Shown in pieces: positions 49,325-57,556 of a stretch of DNA of 64,000 nt. The DNA is from UBA6059 sp965227155 (GTDB lineage: Bacteria; Bacteroidota; Bacteroidia; Cytophagales; Cyclobacteriaceae), in NCBI GenBank assembly GCA_965227155.1, contig OZ245731.1:2604001-2668000 (forward strand), given 5' to 3'. The notes under the pieces were generated by a model that was not told where the DNA came from, did not search any database, and saw only the letters and a list, made by a program, of their open reading frames with translations. Numbering within the stretch: the stretch's first letter is position 1; every line of letters starts with the position of its first letter. Position numbers and translations under genes: made by a program.

Positions 49325-50110
49325 ATGAAAAATATTGTCGTCATTTCATGTTTTGCTATAGCCTTTATTTTTGGTTCTTTTAATAAGATCGGGGTAAAAG
49401 ATTATTCCATCAAAAAAGTGGTAATCGATGCGGGGCATGGCGGTAAAGATCCGGGTACCCGTGGTGAGTATACCCTTGAGAAAAACATTTCCCTCGATGT
49501 GGCCCTTAAGTTGGGGGACATCATCAAAGAATATCTGCCAGGGGTAGAGGTGATCTATACCAGGGATAATGATAGCTTTCCCACTTTGCAAAACCGAGCC
49601 GATCTGGCAAATAAAAATGGTGCTGATATTTTCATATCGATCCATTGCAATTATGCTCCTTACAGCGAGTCTGTACATGGTACAGAATCTTATGTGATGG
49701 GACTGGATAGAACAGAGGCCAACCTTAAGATTGCAATGCGCGAAAATTCGGTTATCGAGCTGGAAGAAAACTACAAGGAGAATTATGAAGGGTTTGATCC
49801 TAACTCGCCCGAATCTTATATTTTGTTTAATCTATATCAAAATGCTTTTCTCAATAATAGTCTTAAATTAGCCAGCAATATTGAGACTCAGTTTGAAAAG
49901 CGGGTAGGCCGGAGAAGCCGGGGGGTAAAGCAGGCACCGTTAATCGTGTTATGGAAAACCTCAATGCCCAGCGTACTGGTAGAGATCGGATTTTTGAGTA
50001 ATCCCAAAGAGGAACGAGATCTTAATGATGACCTTCAACAAACTTATATTGCATCGGGCATTTTCCGGGCATTTAGGGATTACAAGGAGGAAATCGAGTC
50101 TATGAACTAG
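49325..50110 (+). CDS. N-acetylmuramoyl-L-alanine amidase (Amidase_3)
   Basis: This zinc amidase cleaves the bond between N-acetylmuramic acid and the peptide stem of peptidoglycan, mostly at cell separation. From ATG 49325 (MKNIVVISCFAIAFIFGSFN) it has 261 residues with an N-terminal signal peptide or anchor; the frame is open upstream to 49241 but is not homologous. Zinc and catalytic residues are in VVIDAGHGGKDPGTRGEYTL, the second Glu-bearing helix, IFISIHCNYAP and SVLVEIGFLSNPKEERDL. It lacks AMIN or SPOR domains. The MlaD-like gene follows after 12 bases. Confidence 0.93.
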   Translation: MKNIVVISCFAIAFIFGSFNKIGVKDYSIKKVVIDAGHGGKDPGTRGEYTLEKNISLDVALKLGDIIKEYLPGVEVIYTRDNDSFPTLQNRADLANKNGADIFISIHCNYAPYSESVHGTESYVMGLDRTEANLKIAMRENSVIELEENYKENYEGFDPNSPESYILFNLYQNAFLNNSLKLASNIETQFEKRVGRRSRGVKQAPLIVLWKTSMPSVLVEIGFLSNPKEERDLNDDLQQTYIASGIFRAFRDYKEEIESMN

Positions 50111-50122
50111 AAAAAATACATT

Positions 50123-51061
50123 GTGTCTAAAGAAGTCAAGGTTGGCATCATCGCCGTAGTTTCCGGTATTATTCTTTATGTAGGATTTAATTTTTTGAAA
50201 GGCATAGAGCTGTTTTCGCCTACCAAAAAATATTATGCCCTGTATGATAATGTGGATGGGCTTATTGTATCCAATTCTGTCATTGTCAATGGGTTTTCGG
50301 TAGGTAGAGTAAGCCGGATCAGCATTTTGCAAGAGGCTGAAAACGTGATACTCGTTGAAATGACGGTAGACGATGCGCTAACGCTTGGTGATAGCACTAC
50401 CGCAACTTTAACAAACAGTGATTTTCTCGGTACAAAAGCTATCGTGCTGGACATTAATAAAATCAGAAGGCCTTTGGAAAGTGGAGACACTTTGATTTCT
50501 GTGGTTGACAGAGGACTTTCAGAGCTATTGGATAGGGCACAGCCGATTACAGATAACCTGGGTACAACCATACGGCGTGTCAATGAAATTCTATTGGGCT
50601 TACAGGGTAGTGGCGAAAAAATAAATACTACACTCGATGAGTTAAACGGAACATTGGCAGGGGTAAATAGATTGATCCGCACCAACGAGGAGGCTATTAC
50701 ACAAACGCTACAGGAACTGAGCATCATGGCTGCCAACGTGAATCAAAAAATCAGCAAGCTTGATCCCATTCTTGAGAAAACAGGGCAGTCACTCGATAAG
50801 ATTAATAACCTGGAAGTAGAGAAAACACTTGTTGAGGTTAACGAACTGCTGTCGACTATGACAGAAACAGTTAATGCCATTAAAAACAGTGAAGGTACCG
50901 TTGGTAAAATGCTTTACGACGATTCCCTATACAATAATCTTAACAAGGCCATTATTGATCTGGATAGTTTATTGATCCACTTCAACCAATATCCCAAACA
51001 TTTCATGTCTCCACTCGGCAAAAAGCATAAGAAAGTTATGCGCGACCTGGAGAAAAATTAG
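50123..51061 (+). CDS. MlaD/MCE-domain lipid transport protein
   Basis: MCE proteins hold lipid in the periplasm and feed an ABC transporter that keeps outer-membrane asymmetry. The 312 residues start with GTG (GTGTCTAAAGAA); one membrane helix lies at about residues 5-25 (VGIIAVVSGIILYVGFNFL), followed by the MCE domain (KYYALYDNVDGLIVSNSVIV, LTNSDFLGTKAIVLDINKI). The rest, about 140-290, is a coiled or helical region (VNQKISKLDPILEKTGQSLD). No MlaE or MlaF is adjacent. It forms an operon with the amidase, an order also seen in other Bacteroidota. Confidence 0.9.
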   Translation: MSKEVKVGIIAVVSGIILYVGFNFLKGIELFSPTKKYYALYDNVDGLIVSNSVIVNGFSVGRVSRISILQEAENVILVEMTVDDALTLGDSTTATLTNSDFLGTKAIVLDINKIRRPLESGDTLISVVDRGLSELLDRAQPITDNLGTTIRRVNEILLGLQGSGEKINTTLDELNGTLAGVNRLIRTNEEAITQTLQELSIMAANVNQKISKLDPILEKTGQSLDKINNLEVEKTLVEVNELLSTMTETVNAIKNSEGTVGKMLYDDSLYNNLNKAIIDLDSLLIHFNQYPKHFMSPLGKKHKKVMRDLEKN

Positions 51062-51119
51062 CTTCTTTTTGGCTCGGGTATACTTTAGATTCGTAAGAAC
51101 GCATTAACCCGAAAAGATT

Positions 51120-52760
51120 ATGAGCCTTGCATTCAACAAAAATGAGGATAGCTACAAGCAATTAGTTTTCAAGCTTAAAACCCTAAAGCAACAGACTGCC
51201 AAGGGCGGTGGCAAAAAGAAAATTGATGCGCACCACGCCAAAGGCAAATTGACCGCTCGGGAGCGGATTCAGTATTTGATAGATGAAAACTCTGAATTTC
51301 TTGAGCTTGGTACCTTCGCCGGGCATGAAATGTACGATGATGTAGGCGGCTGCCCTAGTGGTGGTGTGGTTACTGGAATCGGTTATGTGCAAGGCAGACA
51401 ATGTGTAATTGTAGCTAATGATGCCACTGTAAAGGCAGGAGCCTGGTTTCCCATTACGGCTAAGAAAAATCTGCGTGCCCAGGAAATTTCTATTGAAAAT
51501 AAGCTTCCTATTATCTATCTGGTAGATAGCGCAGGTGTTTTTTTGCCAATGCAGGATGAGATCTTTCCTGATAAGGAGCATTTCGGTCGGCAGTTTAGAA
51601 ATAACGCGAAAATGTCCTCGATGGGTATCGTGCAGGTGGCAGCAATTATGGGTAGCTGCGTGGCAGGAGGTGCCTACTTGCCAATAATGTCTGATGAAGC
51701 TTTAATTGTAGATAAAACAGGGTCTATTTTCCTCGCAGGGAGCTACCTGGTGAAGGCGGCAGTTGGTGAAGATGTAGATAATGAAACCCTTGGGGGCGCC
51801 ACCACACACTGCGAAATCAGCGGTGTTACGGACAATAAATATGAGTCTGATGAGGCATGTCTCGATGCAATCAAAAACATCTTCGATAAGATCGGTAAAC
51901 CTGAAGAAGCAGGATTTGATAGAAAAACACCTGTAGCACCGAAAGAAAATGCTGAGGAGCTATACGGTCTTTATCCGGTTGACCGGGTGAAGCCATTCGA
52001 TATGATGGATATTATCAAAAGGCTGGTCGATAATTCGGATTTTGATGAATACAAGGCAAGCTATGGTAAGAGCCTTGTGTGCGGATATGCCCGGATTGAT
52101 GGCTGGGCTGTGGGCATTGTTGCTAACCAACGAAAAATCATAAAAGCGAAAAAGAGTGGAGGAGGGGATGAGATGCAGATGGGTGGTGTGATCTATTCTG
52201 ATTCCGCAGATAAAGCTGCCCGGTTCATTATGAACTGCAATCAGCGTAAGGTTCCCCTTATTTTTCTACACGATGTGAGTGGGTTTATGGTAGGAAGCCG
52301 CGCTGAACATGGCGGCATCATAAAAGATGGTGCCAAGATGGTCAATGCGGTAGCTAATTCAGTTGTACCAAAATTTTCTATCGTTTTAGGTAACAGCTAC
52401 GGCGCAGGCAACTATGCCATGTGTGGTAAAGCGTATGACCCAAGGCTCATCTTCGCCTGGCCTACTGCCCAAATTGCCGTAATGAGTGGTGCTTCTGCGG
52501 CAAAAACGTTGCTACAAATTAAAGTGTCAACCTTGAAAGCACAGGGTAAGGAGATCACGGAGGAGGATGAGAAGCAATTACTCAAGGAAATTACTGACAA
52601 ATACAATAAGGAGTTGAGCCCTTACTATGCAGCGGCCCGGCTATGGGTAGATGACATCATCGATCCATTGGAAACACGGAAAGCTATTTCAATGGGCATA
52701 GAAGCAGCCAATCATGCGCCTATTTCGGAGCGATTTAATGTTGGGGTGATACAGACGTAA
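51120..52760 (+). CDS. Acyl-CoA carboxylase beta subunit, methylcrotonyl-CoA type
   Basis: This is a second biotin-dependent carboxyltransferase subunit, of 546 residues. It resembles methylcrotonyl-CoA carboxylase beta (leucine breakdown) or the related geranyl-CoA enzyme: HHAKGKLTARERIQYLIDEN, GGVVTGIGYVQGRQCVIVAN, IMGSCVAGGAYLPIMSDEAL and FLHDVSGFMVGSRAEHGGII. The oxyanion-forming segments are intact. No biotin carboxylase subunit or acyl-CoA dehydrogenase lies beside it, although these genes are often clustered. The upstream 58 bases contain no clear promoter. Substrate assignment is from overall likeness only. Confidence 0.9.
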   Translation: MSLAFNKNEDSYKQLVFKLKTLKQQTAKGGGKKKIDAHHAKGKLTARERIQYLIDENSEFLELGTFAGHEMYDDVGGCPSGGVVTGIGYVQGRQCVIVANDATVKAGAWFPITAKKNLRAQEISIENKLPIIYLVDSAGVFLPMQDEIFPDKEHFGRQFRNNAKMSSMGIVQVAAIMGSCVAGGAYLPIMSDEALIVDKTGSIFLAGSYLVKAAVGEDVDNETLGGATTHCEISGVTDNKYESDEACLDAIKNIFDKIGKPEEAGFDRKTPVAPKENAEELYGLYPVDRVKPFDMMDIIKRLVDNSDFDEYKASYGKSLVCGYARIDGWAVGIVANQRKIIKAKKSGGGDEMQMGGVIYSDSADKAARFIMNCNQRKVPLIFLHDVSGFMVGSRAEHGGIIKDGAKMVNAVANSVVPKFSIVLGNSYGAGNYAMCGKAYDPRLIFAWPTAQIAVMSGASAAKTLLQIKVSTLKAQGKEITEEDEKQLLKEITDKYNKELSPYYAAARLWVDDIIDPLETRKAISMGIEAANHAPISERFNVGVIQT

Positions 52761-52763
52761 ATC

Positions 52764-53138
52764 TTATCTTGGTTTAGGAAAAAGCCTTTGGGCGGAGGTT
52801 TCAATCATAAATTTGAATTTTTCAATATCGAGATTTATAGGCTCCTTGAAATGAATGCAGCTCTTTAAAAATTTTTCTTGGGGAAACATTTCTTTAAAAT
52901 CTTTGGCCAATTCAGGATAACAATACATAACCATATTATGAAAAGTGATATGGTTCTTTTGTGATGCAAAAGCGTACTTTAAGTTTTGGGATTGTAAAAA
53001 GCCCAAAACTTTTTTTCCCATCAGATCGGTTTGTTTGATTTCAAGATTGGGTTCGATGGCTAATATAAATTCAGATAGTGTCTGTATTAATTTTTGGCTT
53101 TCGGCAGAGAACAGGCCACTGGTGAGTATCGGTTTCAT
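52764..53138 (-). CDS. DUF1801-like small protein
   Basis: From ATG 53138 this encodes 124 residues; the frame is also open to an ATG at 53228, which would add 30. The pattern KYAFASQKNHITFHNMVMYC and the C-terminal RFKEPINLDIEKFKFMIETS-like end resemble the DUF1801 (YdhG-like) family, sometimes linked to iron handling. No membrane or signal segment is seen in the shorter form. The gene converges on the carboxylase gene with 3 bases between, and it lies alone. I give the family with moderate certainty; function is not established. Confidence 0.65.
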   Translation of the reverse strand: MKPILTSGLFSAESQKLIQTLSEFILAIEPNLEIKQTDLMGKKVLGFLQSQNLKYAFASQKNHITFHNMVMYCYPELAKDFKEMFPQEKFLKSCIHFKEPINLDIEKFKFMIETSAQRLFPKPR

Positions 53139-53288
53139 TCCTGAGATTATTTTGTGGTCGATTATTAAAGCTAATTTAACGATTAGCCTGGTTTGTTTTG
53201 AAATGTTTCCTGGCACCGGAAATATCATTGTGCATAACTCATTATGAGCAAATTAGGATTCTTAATTGGTGTTCATTTATTTTAACCT

Positions 53289-54122
53289 ATGAAGAGTAGT
53301 GAATTAAAAGCTCTGGTATCATTATTAGAAGATGAAGACGAGGAAATAACTGATCACGTAGAGCAAAAAATTCTCTCCTTAGGTAGTCCGGTGATACCTT
53401 TTCTGGAGCAGGAATGGGAGAAAAACTTCAATCCTTTACTTCAAAAACGCATAGAAGATATCATACACCACCTTCAGTTTGAGCAGCTCCAAACAAGGCT
53501 GGAAGAATGGAAAACCAGTGAATCGGATAATTTGCTCAAGGGCATGTGGATCATATCCAATTACCACTACCCCGACATTAGCTACGAGACCTTAACCAAA
53601 GAGTTTGAGCAACTCTACATTGAAGCATGGACAGAGTTTAAAAACGACCTGAACCCTTTTGATCAGATAAAGGTGCTCAATGGTGTGATGTACAATAAGC
53701 TGAAATTTAGGGCCAATACAAAAAATTTCCACTCGCCTTCCAATAGCATGATCAACAATGTGTTGGAAACCAGAAGAGGGAATCCCATCACCCTATGTGT
53801 GATCTATATGCTTGTGGCACAGCGGTTAAAGCTGCCTGTGTATGGTGTAAACCTGCCTAACCTCTTTATATTGACCTACAAGACTGACTCCATTCAGTTT
53901 TATATTAATGCCTTTAATAAGGGGTTGATTTTTTCAAAGGAGGATATTGACCATTACATCAATAACCTAAATCTGGTTCCGCAGGACATCTTTTACCAGC
54001 CCTGCGATAATATTTCTATCATTCAGCGTGCATTTCGCAATCTGATAGTATCATTCGAAAAGCTGGGGGAATACCAAAAGGCAGATGAAATCAAAACACT
54101 GCTGAAGAAGATAGAAGATTAA
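53289..54122 (+). CDS. Transglutaminase-like SirB1-family protein, catalytic residues altered
   Basis: The 277 residues match the transglutaminase-like core (Transglut_core2) of the SirB1 family in the middle and C-terminal half: ETRRGNPITLCVIYMLVAQR and LPVYGVNLPNLFILTYKTDS. The N-terminal part is helical (LKALVSLLEDEDEEITDHVE). A cysteine is present in ITLCVIY. Where related proteins have PGHF and IDPF, this one has PNLF and INAF, so the usual His and Asp positions carry Leu and Asn. It is probably not an active transglutaminase. Its stop overlaps the redoxin gene on the other strand by four bases. No partner gene is apparent. Confidence 0.83.
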   Translation: MKSSELKALVSLLEDEDEEITDHVEQKILSLGSPVIPFLEQEWEKNFNPLLQKRIEDIIHHLQFEQLQTRLEEWKTSESDNLLKGMWIISNYHYPDISYETLTKEFEQLYIEAWTEFKNDLNPFDQIKVLNGVMYNKLKFRANTKNFHSPSNSMINNVLETRRGNPITLCVIYMLVAQRLKLPVYGVNLPNLFILTYKTDSIQFYINAFNKGLIFSKEDIDHYINNLNLVPQDIFYQPCDNISIIQRAFRNLIVSFEKLGEYQKADEIKTLLKKIED

Positions 54123-54703
54123 TTACCCCGGATGAGGCAGCCCGTTGGTCGTGCATATGCCTGGGAAATCTTTTGGTTTTGAAGTGCATTATCTATGGCC
54201 ATCCGAAAGTATGGGGACTTTACATCTTTGGCCGACTGTGGATTGTCATCAATAGCACCTTGATAGATTACATTGAAACCATTGGTAGCTGGAGCTAATA
54301 GAAATGCTTCTGGTGTTTTCTGTGCGCCCAGTAATCCGGCTGCCTTTTGTTCCTTATCGAGCAAATATGGAAATGGGTAACTCATAGCTTTAGCCTTGTT
54401 CATCATTTTTTCTTCGCTATCCTCCGGGCTTGCCTTGGGATCATTAGAGTTAATCAACAAAAACTGCACACCCTGGGCTGCATATTCGTTTTGAAGGTTA
54501 ATCAATCGTTGATCGTAAAGCTTAGCGTAGGGGCAATAATTGCTGGTAAACACTACTGCCACCAGCTTTTTGTTGTTGAATGAAGAAAGCGACACAGTTT
54601 GCTTTTTCACGGCATCATTCAAGGTGAAATCCTCGATGGTGCTATTTTTTTGAGCGGGATAAAGAGCTAAAAAACAAGAGAATAGGAAGATGAGCGCATT
54701 CAT
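54119..54703 (-). CDS. Secreted redoxin (thioredoxin-fold) protein
   Basis: This 194-residue protein has a signal peptide (MNALIFLFSCFLALYPAQ) and an AhpC/TSA-Redoxin domain. The peroxidatic-type cysteine is in FTSNYCPYAKLYDQRL, with the CPYA pattern. The fold continues through GVQFLLINSNDPKASPEDSE. A second cysteine is near the C terminus (PTGCLIRG), a pattern I know from other Bacteroidota members. It would act in the periplasm on thiols or peroxides. It shares four bases (ATGA) with the end of the upstream phosphopantetheinyl transferase gene, so translation is coupled. Confidence 0.85.
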   Translation of the reverse strand: MNALIFLFSCFLALYPAQKNSTIEDFTLNDAVKKQTVSLSSFNNKKLVAVVFTSNYCPYAKLYDQRLINLQNEYAAQGVQFLLINSNDPKASPEDSEEKMMNKAKAMSYPFPYLLDKEQKAAGLLGAQKTPEAFLLAPATNGFNVIYQGAIDDNPQSAKDVKSPYFRMAIDNALQNQKISQAYARPTGCLIRGN

Positions 54704-55332
54704 TCGTATAAAAAAGTTATAATGAAATCTTCGATTTGTTCAATAACTAATGTATGCATTTTTTTCGAATCTTCTGTCATGATTGATCCGCTTATTTTCT
54801 GTGGATGCACGGATTGTAGCGAGCCAACATGCAGCTGGTCTTTGAAAATTAACTGCTTTCTGCCATAACATTTGTACAATGTTTCTTTGGCACTCCATAT
54901 GATAATCAAGTTTCTTACATCCTCTCCTGCCCATTTTGCCTCCTGCTCATTCAAAAACTTATGTGCTACACGGCTCACTTTTGGATCTATCTGTTCAATG
55001 TCGATACCGCAGGGTTGCAACAAATGAATCATTGCCACTGCATAGGGGAAGGAATGGGCTACAGAAATGCCCACCTGTGGCTGCCCTGCCAAATGTGGTT
55101 TTTGGTGTTGGTCTTTTTCTATGCCCGTATAGGCAAGGCCAAATTTTCTGCATAGCGACTCTACACAGCATCGGGCAGCCAGAGACTCAGCCCTTTTCTG
55201 AGGATGCTTAATAGCATTGATGTCATTTTCATGATAAGCTACAATGCCGGATAAAACTTCCGGGGACTCATTGATGTGCCAGACAGCCCAGGCTGAATGT
55301 TTTTGGATAGATGCTATCTTGAGTAATGGCAT
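54700..55332 (-). CDS. 4'-Phosphopantetheinyl transferase superfamily protein
   Basis: This enzyme transfers 4'-phosphopantetheine from coenzyme A to a serine of carrier proteins. I choose ATG 55332 (MPLLKIASIQKHSAWAVWHI), giving 210 residues; a start at 55347 adds five. The family signatures GISVAHSFPYAVAMI, CGIDIEQIDPKVSRVAHKFL and LIIIWSAKETLYKCYGRKQ hold the Mg-binding Asp/Glu and the Lys. It is the Sfp/EntD-like size class rather than AcpS. No carrier-protein or synthase genes lie nearby, so its target is unknown. The end overlaps the redoxin start. Confidence 0.92.
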   Translation of the reverse strand: MPLLKIASIQKHSAWAVWHINESPEVLSGIVAYHENDINAIKHPQKRAESLAARCCVESLCRKFGLAYTGIEKDQHQKPHLAGQPQVGISVAHSFPYAVAMIHLLQPCGIDIEQIDPKVSRVAHKFLNEQEAKWAGEDVRNLIIIWSAKETLYKCYGRKQLIFKDQLHVGSLQSVHPQKISGSIMTEDSKKMHTLVIEQIEDFIITFLYE

Positions 55333-55441
55333 GCACGAAGAAACCAAAAAAATATGGATTTTGAATGCCTTTTACGTGTATGAAATCTATGGTAATCCCT
55401 GTGAATTGCGAATAATCATTCTTTAAAACCAATATTGGGTT

Positions 55442-55449
55442 TAGCTTTG
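55442..55449 (+). promoter_or_regulatory. -7 box of the WD40-DivIVA-folB operon
   Basis: TAGCTTTG matches TAnnTTTG exactly and ends five bases before the ATG at 55455, so the mRNA may be leaderless. The -33 region is poor. The rest of the 120-base gap holds nothing else recognised. Confidence 0.6.
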
Positions 55450-55454
55450 CAGCA

Positions 55455-56378
55455 ATGAGTAGATCAGCTGTAGAAGTAGAAAAACTAAATACATTAACGG
55501 GTCATAAGGACTGCATCTATACCATAGTGGCGGGTGAGGATGATCAAACTTTCTACAGTGGAGCAGGAGATGGAATGGTAGCCAGGTGGCAACTTTCGGA
55601 TCCCGATACGGGACATTTGCTGGCTAAACTCGACAATTCCATCTATGCTTTGGCCCTTGATAGCGCAAATCGGCGTATGATCCTCGGCCACAATTATGAT
55701 GGTATTCATGTGATTGATATTGATAGCAAAAAGGAAATCAGCTCCTTGCAGCTCACAAAAGGAGCCATTTTTGATATTCAGGTCATCGAAAAACTGGTAG
55801 GTGTAGCTACCGGCGATGGAGAGTTTATTCTGATTACTTTAGATCCTGAGCCGCGCATTCTCAGGAAAATGAAGCTTGCAGATAAGAGTGCCCGATGCAT
55901 CAGTTATTTACCAAAGCGCAATGAAGTTGCCATTGGTTTCAGTGATCATAAAATTAGAATCCTGGATCTTACAGATCTTAGCATCAAACATACCTTATCA
56001 GATCACACCAATTCTGTTTTTACAGTACGATATTCCCCGGATGGCCGTTATTTACTAAGTGCGGGCAGGGATGCACATTTGAAAATATGGGATGCAGCTA
56101 CCTACGTTTTGGTTGAGGATATTGTGGCGCATATGTATGCTATAAACCATATCGACTTTAGCCCAAATGGCAAACATTTTGTAACTTGTAGCATGGATAA
56201 ATCCATTAAAGTCTGGGATTTACAGACTTTTAAATTGATGAAGGTCATTGATAAGGCCCGCCACGCCGGTCACGGCACCTCTGTCAATAAACTATATTGG
56301 GCTCCCTACCACAATCAATTGATCTCAGCCAGTGACGACAGGTCAATATCAATCTGGGATTTAAAATTTAACGTTTAG
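55455..56378 (+). CDS. WD40 repeat protein
   Basis: The 307 residues consist of about six or seven WD40 repeats that should fold into one beta-propeller. Clear GH...WD units are HTNSVFTVRYSPDGRYLLSA followed by GRDAHLKIWD, then HMYAINHIDFSPNGKHFVTC with MDKSIKVWD, and the last repeat ends SASDDRSISIWDLKFNV. There is no signal peptide or other domain. Such propellers are scaffolds for other proteins. It is followed one base later by a DivIVA-domain gene and then by folB. A link between propeller and DivIVA coil is suggested by position only. Confidence 0.92.
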   Translation: MSRSAVEVEKLNTLTGHKDCIYTIVAGEDDQTFYSGAGDGMVARWQLSDPDTGHLLAKLDNSIYALALDSANRRMILGHNYDGIHVIDIDSKKEISSLQLTKGAIFDIQVIEKLVGVATGDGEFILITLDPEPRILRKMKLADKSARCISYLPKRNEVAIGFSDHKIRILDLTDLSIKHTLSDHTNSVFTVRYSPDGRYLLSAGRDAHLKIWDAATYVLVEDIVAHMYAINHIDFSPNGKHFVTCSMDKSIKVWDLQTFKLMKVIDKARHAGHGTSVNKLYWAPYHNQLISASDDRSISIWDLKFNV

Positions 56379-56379
56379 C

Positions 56380-57195
56380 ATGAAAATCACTCCTTTAGAA
56401 ATAAGGCAAAAAACTTTTGAAAAGAATTTTCGAGGTTACGATAAAGAAGAGGTAACAGCATTTTTGCTTTCAGTTTCCAACGAGTGGGAACGCATGATGG
56501 ATGAGCAGAAGGAATTACGCATCAAGCTGGAGCAGAGCGAGAAAGAAGTGCAAAAGCTGAGAGAGGTAGAATCATCCTTGTTCAAAACACTCAAAACTGC
56601 TGAGGATACAGGGGCAAATATGATTGACCAGGCTACCAAAGCAGCAGAATTGCATTTGAAGGAAACACAAATGAATGCTGAGGCCATGCTGAATGAGGCT
56701 AAATCAAAAGCCAAATCAATCATAGAGAAGGCTGAAATGCAGTCCCGCGATATCATTGAAGAAATGCAATCAGCCATCAAGGATATGGAGCAGAATTATC
56801 GGGCTATTGAAAACTACCAGGAAAACCTGGTGATGGAACTTAGCAATTTATCTGATGATATCAATACAAAAGTCAGCAAGCTCAATGTAAAGAGTCAAAA
56901 GTTTACATTGGAGGACCATCTTAAAAGAGTGAAGAAGGTAGTGCGTGAATCTCAGCAGATGATAGAAGATGAGCCGCTGGAATTGAGGCCCGTAAGAAAG
57001 CCCAAAATGCCTGAACTCACACGGCCGACAGAAGAGCTGGAGCCACCAAAAGAGGTAGTTGAAAAAAAGGCTGCCAAGCCTGAACCAGAGAAGAAAAAGC
57101 AACCCCAGGCGGCCAAAGCCACACCTAAGCCACAGCCTGTGAAAGAAACTGAAACCAACGAGGGGGAATCATTTTTCGATCAATTGGATGACTAA
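56380..57195 (+). CDS. DivIVA-domain coiled-coil protein
   Basis: The first ~60 residues match the DivIVA membrane-curvature domain: MKITPLEIRQKTFEKNFRGY followed by DKEEVTAFLLSVSNEWERMM. About residues 40-200 form long coiled coils with a central HLKETQMNAEAMLNEAKSKA segment. The last 70 residues are low-complexity and rich in Pro, Lys and Glu (PEPEKKKQPQAAKATPKPQP). The total is 271. DivIVA proteins are best known in Gram-positive bacteria, where they mark poles or septa. This gene lies one base after the WD40 gene and overlaps folB by 8 bases. Confidence 0.88.
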   Translation: MKITPLEIRQKTFEKNFRGYDKEEVTAFLLSVSNEWERMMDEQKELRIKLEQSEKEVQKLREVESSLFKTLKTAEDTGANMIDQATKAAELHLKETQMNAEAMLNEAKSKAKSIIEKAEMQSRDIIEEMQSAIKDMEQNYRAIENYQENLVMELSNLSDDINTKVSKLNVKSQKFTLEDHLKRVKKVVRESQQMIEDEPLELRPVRKPKMPELTRPTEELEPPKEVVEKKAAKPEPEKKKQPQAAKATPKPQPVKETETNEGESFFDQLDD

Positions 57196-57556
57196 TCACA
57201 AGAGTGTAATTGCCCTATCGGGTATGGAGTTTTATGCCCACCATGGCTATTTCAAAGAAGAACAAAAACTGGGCAATAGGTTTACTGTGGATATTGAGTT
57301 GACTACAGATATTACACAGGCTGGAAAAACAGACGACCTCCAATACACCACTGACTATAGCCAGGTGTATCGGATAATTAGCGAAATTCTGGACAAGAAC
57401 GTGTCATTGCTGGAGCATATAGCCTATGAAGTGAACAAAGCGGTACTCGGAGCATTTGAAGAAATAGAATCGGTGGAAGTGTCGGTAGTGAAGCATAACC
57501 CGCCGGTAGGAGGGCTCTGTGAAAAAGCTAAGGTTACGTTGCGGTCTTCCCGGTAG
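57188..57556 (+). CDS. folB: Dihydroneopterin aldolase
   Basis: FolB removes glycolaldehyde from dihydroneopterin on the way to folate. The protein has 122 residues, the usual length. It starts with the ATG inside the end of the DivIVA gene (8-base overlap). Conserved segments are IALSGMEFYAHHGYFKEEQK, which holds the catalytic-site Tyr/His/Glu region, and LLEHIAYEVNKAVLGAFEEI, with HNPPVGG near the end. Its final 23 bases overlap the IscA-like gene on the other strand. Placement in the WD40-DivIVA operon may be incidental. Confidence 0.94.
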   Translation: MTNHKSVIALSGMEFYAHHGYFKEEQKLGNRFTVDIELTTDITQAGKTDDLQYTTDYSQVYRIISEILDKNVSLLEHIAYEVNKAVLGAFEEIESVEVSVVKHNPPVGGLCEKAKVTLRSSR

